64,000 nucleotides of DNA from Diacronema lutheri. Lineage: Eukaryota; Haptophyta; Pavlovophyceae; Pavlovales; Pavlovaceae. The position numbers and the translations under genes are program-made. This document shows, piece after piece, positions 19,601 through 29,600 of the stretch (positions within the stretch are counted from its first letter, which is position 1; every line of letters starts with the position of its first letter). The notes beneath the pieces are model-generated. The model was not told the origin of the DNA, made no database searches, and saw nothing but the letters and a program-made list of their open reading frames with translations. The stretch lies in the NCBI GenBank assembly GCA_019448385.1, contig JAGTXO010000080.1, positions 1 to 64,000 on the forward strand, in the 5' to 3' direction.

Positions 19601-22600
19601 GGCCGACGCCGACAAAGGCGACTTGCTCGGGCACGCCGACGACGGCGAGTGTCGTGGCAGGCGCTGTGAGGCCGACAACATCACGCACGATATTCGTGTA
19701 GAGCACGAACGGCTCGCCGACGAATGCGTAGCACAGCCGGAGGCCAAGCTGCGCGCGGCTCGGCACGTGCGCCGCCGCGAGCACCAAGTTGACATCGACG
19801 ATGGGTGCGGAGCCACCAAACGGGGCGCTTGCGGACGCATCGTCGCACGACGTGGCAAGCGCTGGCACCCACCTGGCCACGTCGCCCTGCGAGACGCCGT
19901 GCCCGCTGGGCGCGAAGCGCTCGGCAACGCCCACGACCCCGCGCGTGAACGCCGGCCCGCTCAGCGCGTACGCGACGAGCCGCACGGCGGGATAGAGGTG
20001 CGGCGGCTCGCCGGCAAACGCGTAGCACAGCTGGTACCCACCCACGCCGTCTGCGCCGCTCGACGCGACGGGCAGCGTGAACGTCGCCCTCCCATCCGCG
20101 CGCACGACGACCGCGCCGCCGCGCGCGCCGACCGGGCCTTCCGCGCAATCGGCCGCGCCCGCGCGCGCAAAGAAGGCCACGTCGCCGTCGCGCACGCCGA
20201 TGCCGGTGATGACGAGCGTCTCGGGCACGCCCACGACGGCGACGGTCAGCCCCGCCGGGCCCGTCACGCTGAGCGCGCTCAGTGTGATCGCCTCCTCACT
20301 GTCCGAGTGCGCGTACAGCCGCCATGGCTCGCCCAACGACCCGCCAAACTTGTAGCAGAGCGAGTAGCGCAGGGCGGGGAGCTGCAGCGTAAAGTTGGCG
20401 ACGCCGCCCTCGCGCACCTCCTGCACGCCGCCGTACGCGTCGTCCGCCGCGCCCGTCGGCGCGCACGCGTCCGCGCCCGACAAGTTGGCCGCACGCGCCG
20501 CGTCGAGCGCGTCCGCGGGCAGCCAGCGCGCAAGGTCGCCCGGCGCGATGCCGACGCCATCAAAAGCAACGGTCTCGACGAGGCCAACGACGGTGGTCGT
20601 GCTGCGCGGGCCCGTCACTTCGCGCGCGAGCAGCGTCACATCGTCGAAGAAGGCGAACGGCTCGGCGCCGAACCGGTAGCACAGCCGCAGAGCGGCACGC
20701 GGCACGCCCGCGAGCAGCGTGAACGTGCCGCTCGTGTCGGTCGCGTTGATGAGCGCGAGCCCGCCGTACTCGGCGCGCGCACCCGCCTCGCCCAGCGCGC
20801 ACGCGCCGCGCGCCTCCGCCCAGAAGGCGGCGTCCGAGCCGCGCGCCAGCCCGACCCCCGCGAAGGGCACCGCCTCGGCGACACCCGCGACCGCGACCGT
20901 CACGGCCGGCGCTGTCACGCGCAGGACGTCGAGGCGCACGGCGGGCACGCGCGCGAAGGGCTCGCCGGCGAAGGCATAGCACAGCACGTACCCCAACGCT
21001 GCGGCTTGCAGCGCGGGCGACGCCGCTGCCGAGAAGGCGCCGACGCCGTCTTCGCCGACCGCAACAGCTGCACCGTCGACATCCGCGCACGATGCGCTGC
21101 TCGCCGACACCCACGACGCGCGGTCACCGGCGCCGATGCCGACGCCGGAGAACGCGATGGTCTCGTCTACGCGGTACACCGCCGTGCTCCGCGTCGGCCC
21201 GCGCAGCTCGAGCGCATCGAGCGTGATCTGCGCGTAGAGCAGCTCGCCCAGCCCGCCAAAGGTGAAGCAGAGCGGCCGGCCGAGCGCGCCCACGCTCAGG
21301 TCAAACGACGCGCCGCCCGAGCCGTCGAGCACGGCGCGCGACGAGACGTGCGACGCGGCCAACGTGCAGCTCGTCGCGCCGGGCAGCAGCCAGCGCGCGC
21401 TGTCCCCCGCGCGCAGTCCGACGCCGGCAAACTGGAGCCGCTTGGGAACGCCCACCACCGCGCGGTACGGCGCAGCCCGTGCGGCGAGGCCGATGACGTC
21501 GACGGTCGTATTGGCGAAGAGGCGTGGCGCGTGCCCGGCAAAGCGGTAGCACAGCACCAACCCGGACTCGACGCGCGGGAACGTAAACGTGGCGATCCGA
21601 CCCGCGAGCGCGCTCGGAGGCGCGACAGCATCCGCCACATCGCATGCGCCCGTCGAGCCCGCGCTCGCCGCGGCGGACGCAGAGTCGGGCCGCACGAAGA
21701 AGGCTTCGTCGCGCTCGCCCGCTCGGTCGGCGAGCGGCTTTGAGAAGGCGTAGCTGACCCCCACGCCGTCCAAGCGCACATCGCGCGCGAGCCCGGCGGC
21801 CGCTCGCTCGGCCGCCGCGCCGATGCCAAAGGTGTGCACGAGCAGCGTTTCGTCGAGAAGCCACACGTCGCCTGCAGGCGTCGAACGGAAGCACAGACGC
21901 GCGCCGTACCCGGCCGATGTCGCCGTCCAGTTGAGGCGACCGCCGGCCACGACAAGCTCGCCGCCAAGCTCCGCACGCGCCGGCGCCACCGCACAGTCGG
22001 GCAGGCCATCGCCGCCGCCGTCGCCGTCGGTGCGCACCAGCTTCACGAGCGCAGCGTCGGGCAAGTACCAGCGCGAAGACACGTCGAGTGACGCGCCGAG
22101 CCCCACAACCGAAGTGACGACCATCGTGCCGTTGAGGTATGGCGGCGGCGGGCTGGGAGGCGGCGGGCTCGGCGGCGGCGCGAAAGGGGGGGGCGAGGGC
22201 AGCGGCGGCGGTGGCGGCGATGACGGTGAGCTGGCCGGCGGCGGCGAGGGCGGCGGCGAGGGCGGCGGCGAGGGCGGCGGCGAGGGCGGCGGCGAGGGCG
22301 GCGGCGAGGGCGGCGGCGAGGGCGGCGGCGAGGGCGGCGGCGAGGGCGGCGGCGAGGGCGGCGGCGAGGGCGGCGGCGAGGGCGGCGGCGAGGGCGGCGG
22401 CGAGGGGGGCGGCGAGGGCGGCGGCGAGGGGGGCGGCGAGGGGGGCGGCGAGGGCGGCGGCGAGGGCGGCGGCGAGGGCGGCGGCGAGGGCGGCGGCGAG
22501 GGCGGCGGCGAGGGCGGCGGCGAGGGCGGCGGCGAGGGGGGCGGCGAGGGGGGCGGCGAGGGGGGCGGCGAGGGGGGCGGCGAGGGGGGCGGCGAGGGGG

Positions 22601-24270
22601 GCGGCGAGGGGGGCGGCGAGGGGGGCGGCGAGGGGGGCGGCGAGGGGGGCGGCGAGGGGGGCGGCGAGGGGGGCGGCGAGGGGGGCGGCGAGGGGGGCGG
22701 CGAGGGGGGCGGCGAGGGGGGCGGCGAGGGGGGCGGCGAGGGGGGCGGCGAGGGGGGCGGCGAGGGGGGCGGCGAGGGGGGCGGCGAGGGGGGCGGCGAG
22801 GGGGGCGGCGAGGGGGGCGGCGAGGGGGGCGGCGAGGGGGGCGGCGAGGGGGGCGGCGAGGGCGGCGGCGAGGGCGGCGGCGAGGGCGGCGGCGAGGGCG
22901 GCGGCGAGGGCGGCGGCGAGGGCGGCGGCGAGGGCGGCGGCGAGGGCGGCGGCGAGGGCGGCGGCGAGGGCGGCGGCGAGGGCGGCGGCGAGGGCGGCGG
23001 CGAGGGCGGCGGCGAGGGCGGCGGCGAGGGCGGCGGCGAGGGCGGCGGCGAGGGCGGCGGCGAGGGCGGCGGCGAGGGCGGCGGCGAGGGCGGCGGCGAG
23101 GGCGGCGGCGAGGGCGGCGGCGAGGGCGGCGGCGAGGGCGGCGGCGAGGGCGGCGGCGAGGGCGGCGGCGAGGGCGGCGGCGAGGGCGGCGGCGAGGGCG
23201 GCGGCGAGGGCGGCGGCGAGGGCGGCGGCGAGGGCGGCGGCGAGGGCGGCGGCGAGGGCGGCGGCGAGGGCGGCGGCGAGGGCGGCGGCGAGGGCGGCGG
23301 CGAGGGCGGCGGCGAGGGCGGCGGCGAGGGCGGCGGCGAGGGCGGCGGCGAGGGCGGCGGCGAGGGCGGCGGCGAGGGCGGCGGCGAGGGCGGCGGCGAG
23401 GGCGGCGGCGAGGGCGGCGGCGAGGGCGGCGGCGAGGGCGGCGGCGAGGGCGGCGGCGAGGGCGGCGGCGAGGGCGGCGGCGAGGGCGGCGGCGAGGGGG
23501 GCGGCGAGGGGGGCGGCGAGGGGGGCGGCGAGGGCGGCGGCGAGGGCGGCGGCGAGGGCGGCGGCGAGGGCGGCGGCGAGGGCGGCGGCGAGGGCGGCGG
23601 CGAGGGCGGCGGCGAGGGCGGCGGCGAGGGCGGCGGCGAGGGCGGCGGCGAGGGCGGCGGCGAGGGCGGCGGCGAGGGCGGCGGCGAGGGCGGCGGCGAG
23701 GGGCGGCGGCGAGGGCGGCGGCGAGGGCGGCGGCGAGGGCGGCGGCGGCGAGGGCGGCGGCGAGGGCGGCGGCGAGGGCGGCGGCGAGGGCGGCGGCGAG
23801 GGCGGCGGCGAGGGCGGCGGCGAGGGCGGCGGCGAGGGCGGCGGCGAGGGCGGCGGCGAGGGCGGCGGCGAGGGCGGCGGCGAGGGCGGCGGCGAGGGCG
23901 GCGGCGAGGGCGGCGGCGAGGGCGGCGGCGAGGGCGGCGGCGAGGGCGGCGGCGAGGGCGGCGGCGAGGGCGGCGGCGAGGGCGGCGGCGAGGGCGGCGG
24001 CGAGGGCGGCGGCGAGGGCGGCGCGGCGGCGAGGGCGGCGGCGAGGGCGGCGGCGAGGGCGGCGGCGAGGGCGGTGGCGAGGGCGGCGAGGGCGGCGGCG
24101 AGGGCGGCGGCGAGGGCGGCGGCGAGGGCGGCGGCGAGGGCGGCGGCGAGGGCGGCGGCGAGGGCGGCGGCGAGGGCGGCGGCGAGGGCGGCGGCGAGGG
24201 CGGCGGCGAGGGCGGCGGCGAGGGCGGCGGCGAGGGCGGCGGCGAGGGCGGCGGCGAGGGCGGCGGCGAG

Positions 24271-24301
<31 letters not shown>

Positions 24302-24375
24302 AGGGCGGCGGCGAGGGCGGCGGCGAAGGCGGCGGCGAGGGCGGCGGCGAGGGCGGCGGCGAGGGCGGCGGCGAG

Positions 24376-24406
<31 letters not shown>

Positions 24407-25088
24407 AGGGCGGCGGCGAGGGCGGCGGCGACGGCGGCGACTTGGGCGGCGAGGGCGGCGGCGAGGGCGGCGGCGAGGGCGGCGGCGACGGCGGCGGCGA
24501 GGGCGGCGGCGAGGGCGGCGGCGGCGAGGGCGGCGGCGAGGGCGGCGGCGAGGGCGGCGGCGGCGAGGGCGGCGGCGCGGGCGGAGGCGAGGGCGGCGGC
24601 GGCGAGGGCGGCGGCGCGGGCGGAGGCGTCGGTGATGGTGGAGCGGGGCTTTGGTACTCGCACGGGCAAAGCCGATTGAAGTGCCCGTCGACAGTTTGGC
24701 CGCACGCGGAGGCAGGCGTCGTCGCGGTCGACGGAAGCGCATAGCACTCGCCAGGATAGCCGCCCTGCGGATCGGATATCAAAGGACGCGCCCGTAAGGT
24801 GTCTGCAGCGCCATCCGTCATCGGAAACGTTCCCGTGCAGTACGTCGAAAGCGGGCCGTAGATGCCGCCGAGGAATGCCTCGAAGTCGGCCTCCGTGGGC
24901 TCCGTGAAGGCCAGAAGGTCAGTGCCGCTGCAGACCAAGTTGATCCTCGCACATCCGGCGTCGCAAGAGTCTCCGCCGTTCACAAAGTACCAATTGGCCT
25001 GGTTGTAGACGGCGGGCCCGAGCACCGCGTCCGAGCCGCCGAGCACGAAGGCCAGGATCGCGACGCGCATCATACTCGAAGGGACCAT
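10668..25088 (-). CDS. Giant Pro-rich REJ/GPS membrane protein with EF-hands (polycystin-1-like architecture)
   Basis: Exons 25088-11698, 11587-11441, 11259-10932 and 10826-10668; phases close (the 13,391-nt first exon leaves 2 nt), about 4,674 residues. Order: signal peptide (MRVAILAFVLGGSDA), Cys-rich domain ending FNRLCPCEY (to about 135), (PPPS)n stalk (about 146-975), about 12 repeats of roughly 100 residues with GVGxxxGDxAxW and LCYxFxxEP (about 980-2220), five IPT/TIG-like modules (GGGTVVTVIGRGF type, about 2230-2735), REJ region (LDASGSTAVGFAPLSFEW, from about 2865), EGF-like Cys cluster, GPS site LLCACDHLTDFAG (about 3815), several membrane spans, a Pro-rich cytoplasmic loop, EF-hands YDKDGDGSLQGTE and LDTDGSGDVEFAE, and final spans. 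Surface location and calcium response are inferred. Not a canonical polycystin channel: I see no clear channel signature. Confidence 0.8.
22240..24640. repeat. About 200 copies of 12-bp GAGGGCGGCGGC repeat
   Basis: Codes the PPPS stalk of the giant protein on the minus strand. A synonymous variant (GAGGGGGGCGGC) is clustered at about 22537-22860 and 23495-23530. Units of 9 bp occur (PPS). Irregular spacers near 23700, 23740 and 24021 shift the frame, so about 325 bp encodes an Arg-rich RRRP form in the middle before PPPS returns. There are no stops in any of six frames. Confidence 0.95.
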
Positions 25089-25206
25089 CTTTGCAGGCAA
25101 CGCCCACCTCAACTGACGAGAAAGAGATCGCGGGGTTTAAAGAGCAGCTGCTTTCGTCAAAATGGAAATCTCAAATCTGCTACATTCTTCTATTCTAGGG
25201 CCCAAC
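25089..25206. promoter_or_regulatory. Upstream region of the giant gene
   Basis: 118 bp between the giant gene start and the next stop on the same strand. It is locally AT-richer (TTTAAAGAGC at 25136-25145 and ATTCTTCTATTCTA at 25184-25197), unusual here, and may hold its promoter. Confidence 0.35.
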
Positions 25207-25705
25207 CTAAAAGCTGCCCAACGCCTCCACCCAGCCCAACGCGCGCAGCGTGTGGTCGAGCTCGTGGCCGACAGAGAGCTCGGCAGATGCGGCGCACTGC
25301 ATTGCGGCGCGTCCGCTGACGAGCACGCGTTTGCCGACGGCATGCGCAGTCCCCACCTCCACAACCGAGCTCGCCACGCGTTCGAGCCGCGCGCTGAGCA
25401 CGCCCAGGGCGGTCGCGTGGCTTGCGGCAGCGCTGCCGACAGCGCTGCCGAGACCAACCCAGAGGCCGCGTGGGCGCGAGCCCGGCGGCATGGCGGCGCG
25501 CTCAGCGTTGAGCATGCCGAAACGGCGGTCCTTGCGGTCGTCGGTGATGTCGGCCAAGAGAAAAGCTAGGCCGGCGGCCGGCGGCGGGAGCGGCGGGCGC
25601 GACGGAGCCCGGCGATAGGCAGAGGATGCGCACCTCCGTGTCGCCCCACCCGCCGCCGAGCTCAGCCTGTATGGCGTGCCAGGCGGTTGTAGGCTCGCGC
25701 CCCAT
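25207..25705 (-). CDS. Hypothetical protein, structure uncertain
   Basis: I do not recognise this. A protein-like frame ends at 25207 with the blocks LLADITDDRKDRRFGMLNAE, SARLERVASSVVEVGTAHAV and ELDHTLRALGWVEALG. It has no good ATG upstream in the same frame except within FGMLNAERAAM (about 25515). A second frame starts at an ATG at 25705 (MGREPTTAWHAIQAELGGGW) and could be joined by a short intron ending at the CCTAG near 25567, but the phase does not close cleanly. It lies 100 bp downstream of the patatin gene on the same strand. No domain or targeting signal is clear; it could also be an untranslated or unrelated open stretch. Confidence 0.33.
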
Positions 25706-25803
25706 GCGCGAGTCCGAGGTGAGGAAGAAGGGAGGAGGAGGGGAGGTACAGCGGGGTCAGCCCATAGCCGTGTCACGTGCCTCCCCCCCGCCTAAGTCAT
25801 GCA

Positions 25804-26640
25804 CTAACGGTGCGACGCGCTGGCCGCCCTCCCGGCAAGCACCGCCGCGCACTCGGCGGCCGCGCGCGCAACCTCCTCGTCAAAGACCGCGCCAAACCGC
25901 CGCGCGAGGCTCTGGCGTGTCCGGCGCGTCCGGATGATCGTGAGGCCGCGCGCGTCGGTGATGCCGTCGCGCGGTCCGAGCTCGACATCCGGCCTGTCCG
26001 AGATGAGGTGGACGAGCGTCGCGCCCTCGCTCGCACCCGCGCCACCCCACGCCGAGCTAATCCCACGCCAAAACGGCGCCGACACCTCGACGCACGTCCG
26101 GTCGACGATGCCGCCGTCCACGTACTTGACGCCGCCGACGGCGACGGGCTGGAACATGGCGGGAACGGCGCACGAGGCGAGGATCGCGGGCACGAGCGGG
26201 CCCGCCGAGAGCACCGCGGCTGTCGACGCCGCGCCCGCCCGGTCCGCGCGCGCGACGCCGACGGCGAGCGGTGTGCGCAGATCCTCAAAGCGCTCGGGCA
26301 GGACGGCCTCGAGGACCTCGCCGAGCCTGGACGCGGAGAAGAGACCGCGCCAAGGGCGTAGCGTCGGGCGGCACAGTGCGAGCGGCCTGCGTGCCGAGAC
26401 GAGCGCCGCGATCTCGTCGACGCCCATGCCCGCCGCCAGCATCGAGCCAACGATCGCGCCGCTCGACGTGCCGACGATCGCGCCGAGCTTGCCACGCTCG
26501 AGCTCGCCGGCCGCGTCGAGGGCGCGAAGCACGCCCACGTGATTCGAAAAGCAGAGGAAACCCGACGAGAGCACGAGGCGCTTGGGCTGGACCGCTACGC
26601 CGAGCGCGACGAGCGCGATTGCCGCGCAGATCGGCGCCAT
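25804..26640 (-). CDS. Patatin-like phospholipase
   Basis: Single exon, 278 residues. Patatins are lipid acyl hydrolases with a Ser-Asp dyad. Seen: a hydrophobic N-terminus (MAPICAAIALVALGVAVQP) that may be a signal or anchor, FSNHVGVLRALD (helix before the nucleophile), the nucleophile elbow IVGTSSGAIVGSMLAAG with the G-x-S-x-G Ser, and YVDGGIVD with the catalytic Asp in D-G-G. The oxyanion Gly-rich loop seems to be reduced to LSSGFLCFSNHVG rather than the usual DGGGxRG. The length fits compact bacterial-type patatins. It shares a 54-bp head-to-head gap with the next gene. Substrate unknown; membrane lipid turnover is likely. Confidence 0.82.
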   Translation of the reverse strand: MAPICAAIALVALGVAVQPKRLVLSSGFLCFSNHVGVLRALDAAGELERGKLGAIVGTSSGAIVGSMLAAGMGVDEIAALVSARRPLALCRPTLRPWRGLFSASRLGEVLEAVLPERFEDLRTPLAVGVARADRAGAASTAAVLSAGPLVPAILASCAVPAMFQPVAVGGVKYVDGGIVDRTCVEVSAPFWRGISSAWGGAGASEGATLVHLISDRPDVELGPRDGITDARGLTIIRTRRTRQSLARRFGAVFDEEVARAAAECAAVLAGRAASASHR

Positions 26641-26694
26641 GTCTTCTGCGACGTTTTGCCGGTTGGGAGTGCCGCGGGGGTAACGGTGTGGGAG
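26641..26694. promoter_or_regulatory. 54-bp bidirectional promoter gap
   Basis: Only 54 bp separate the patatin ATG (26640, -) and the first in-frame ATG of the large plus-strand gene (26695). If the latter starts downstream, at 26800 or 26938, the gap is 159 or about 297 bp. Confidence 0.35.
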
Positions 26695-29600
26695 ATGGCG
26701 GAGGGTGGAGAGGGGGAAGGGGCCAGTGCGAGGACGCGGGACGGCGCGACGTCGCGCAGAGCGAGCTTCGTGCCGAGCCGAGCCTCGGCTGTGAGCCGGA
26801 TGACGTGGCACGATTCGCAACAGCCGGCGACCGCACGGCCGTACGCCGACGGCGACGAGCCGCTCGACGGCGCGCCCGGGGATGCGACGTCCGAGCTGCA
26901 CGTGCTGCCGGGGCGGGTGCACGACCCTCGCGCGCGCATGACGCGCGTCTCACCTGAGCATCACGCACGCCACCGGACGCTTGGAACCAGGTGGCTCGAG
27001 CCGAGCGGCGCGCCGGCCACCGTCGACACCGTGCCCGAGCCCGTCGGCGCGCCGAGCTCCGCGCAGAGCGTCCGCGCATCGCCCCGCGCGGGGTCTGCCG
27101 AGGCGCCGCCGCCCGTCGCGCTTGGCCGCGTCGTCAGCTCATCGCCCTCCTCACTTGGCGCACGTGCGCCGCAGCCGGCCGCGAGCGAGGCGGCGGGCGC
27201 GAGCGACGGCGGCGATGACGGCGACAGCGACGGCGATGGAGGCGCCGCCGGCGTCCCATTCGCGATGGAGCGAGGCGCGGACGGCGCGCCCGCCGAGTCG
27301 CCCGGCGCGGAGCACACGACGGTGTACGCGTCCGCGCGCACCGCGCGCAAGCTGGCGTCAGACGCCGACCTCTTCCACTTTGAAAAGCGAGACGCGCGCG
27401 GTGGTCTGGTCGTCGACACGCGCTACGCGCATCTCGGCACCGCCGAGGAGACGGCGCGCGACGCGGAGAAGCGCGCCGCGCTCAAGCACCTGCCGTCGGT
27501 GCAGAACGCGATCGCAAAGTTCTGGGAGACCGCCGGCCTCGCGTCCTCCGAGCTCATGCCGCAGGCGCTGTACTGCGAGATCCACGAGCGGATCGCGCGC
27601 GCGCTCGGCGTCGCGCGGCCGTCGCAGTCGTCTGAGTCAGCGCGCGCGCTCGCGCTCGTCGACTGGGAGAACGACATGCGCCGTTCGCCCGGGCTGGGCG
27701 GTATGCCCAAGGCGACGTTCCGCGACGGCCTTTTCGAGCTCACGGACCTGTGGACCGAGGGTGCTGAGGAGCTTGAATATTGCGTTTTCCTCGGGCGCCT
27801 CTTCCGACGGATCACGCGCGTCGTCTCGATCGACAAGCTGCTGCGCCACGGGCTCGCGACGCTCGGCGAGCACGGCACGACGGCGCGCGGGATGCTTGCG
27901 CTCGCCTCGCAGCTCGCGAGCGCGCCGCGCGAGTTTGTCGACGCGCGCGACGTGACCGCCGATCCGGAGCTTCGGCTGGAGCCATCGGAAGTCGGTTCCG
28001 ACACCGGGTCCGACACCGGTCCCGACAACGGTCCCAATGCTGACTCCGACTCCGGCGCGCGCGCGGACGCGGGCGCGAACAATGCGCGCGCGCGCGCGCG
28101 CGCGGCAGGCGCGCGCGCCGGCTCGCGCGGCGCTGCGGGCGGCAGAAGGGCGCACGTCGTGCGCGTCGCGCGCCGCACGGTGGACGGCGCAGTGGCGGCG
28201 GCGGACGGCGCGCCGCGCGAGCCGGGCACAGCGGCCGACGTTGGCGCGGTGCGTGCAGCCGTCCAAAAAGCTCGCGGCGCACACGACCCCGCCGCGCTCC
28301 GCCGCGCGCTCGCCGCCGCGCGCGCCGCGGGCGTCGGCGACGCCGAGCATGGTGAGGCGGTTGACGAGTTGCGACGGTTGGAGGTCGCGATCGACAAGCT
28401 CGACGCGGCGCGCGCGGGCGCCGAGCGGCGCGCGGGCGCCGAGCGCGGGGGCGTGGCGCGTGCGGGTGCGGACGGCGCGGGCGCGCGAGCCGATGCGCCG
28501 CGCGGCGCGCGCGGCGCGCGCGGCGGCGAGGCGGGCGGGCGCGGCGCGCGCGCGCGCGCGTCCGTATTCGAACGCGACCGGGGACGCGCCGACGGTGGCG
28601 GCGGCGGGCGCGGACGCGCTGGGCCGGACGGCGCGCGCGCGTCCAACGGGGACAGCGCCGCGCCGTCGACGGCCCTCTCCGCGTCGCTGCTCGAGGCGCT
28701 TGACCTCGGGCTCAGCGGCCACGCGCATTTTCAAAAGGGGGTGGACGTTTTGATTGACGAGCTCTCGCGCGAGGGACTCAAGGGCGTCCTCGACGCGGCG
28801 GACGCAGCGCGGGGCGTCGCAGCGGCAGCGCACGATGGCGGCGCGGCCACCGCCGCCGCAGTCGACGTCGCTTCTGCTGCGCGTAGTGGTGGTGGTGGCT
28901 CGGACGCGGGCGCGGGCGCGGGCGCAGACGCGGGCGTGGAGGCGGCCGCGCCCGCGGCCGCGCCCGCGGCCGCGCCCGCGGGCGCCGACGAGGACGCGGA
29001 CGCGGCGGCTGATGCGGCAGCGGCGGCGGTGCGCGACGCCCTGTCCATCGTTGTCGACGTGGGCCTGTGGGCGGGCCTGGACGACATCAGCCGAGCGCGC
29101 GATTTGGCCGCGCCATCCGGCGCGCGCAACGCGCGCGCGTGGCGCGCGCGCGCGCCCGGCTCGCGCGGCACGACGCCCCAGTCGAGAGGCGACGCGGGCG
29201 GGGTGAACGTGCTGCTCGGCGACGCGGAGCCAAGCCGGCGCGGCGCGATGGTCGGCGCGGCAAAGGTGCTCCGCGCAAAGTCGCCAGCTGCAACGGTCGG
29301 CCGGCTCAGCGTGGGCGGCGGCCCTGGCGAATCGGCGCGCGCGCCCCCTTCGCGAAACAAGCGGCGCACATGGGCGCCGGGCGCGACGAGCGCGCGGCCG
29401 GTGGACACGTGCGCTGCGCCCGGCGTGCGCGCGCCGGACGCGCTCGGCGCGGGCGCGAGCGCCAACATGTTCGCGACGCGCGCTCGGGCGCCAGGCGCGC
29501 GCGGCGCCATGGGCGCGTGCGACGACGTGCGCGGTCGTGCCGACGTGCCACCCGCCTGCTGCGAACCGACACAGGCGGCAGGGCAGGCGGGCGCGAGGGT

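Noticed and set aside
22240-24640. CRISPR-like or satellite array
   Set aside because: No spacers; uniform 12-bp coding repeat inside an open exon.
21823-24744. Gly-Glu-rich plus-strand protein (GGGEGGGE)n
   Set aside because: Antisense translation of the 12-bp repeat; the flanks on the minus strand hold signal peptide, Cys domain and LCYxF repeats.
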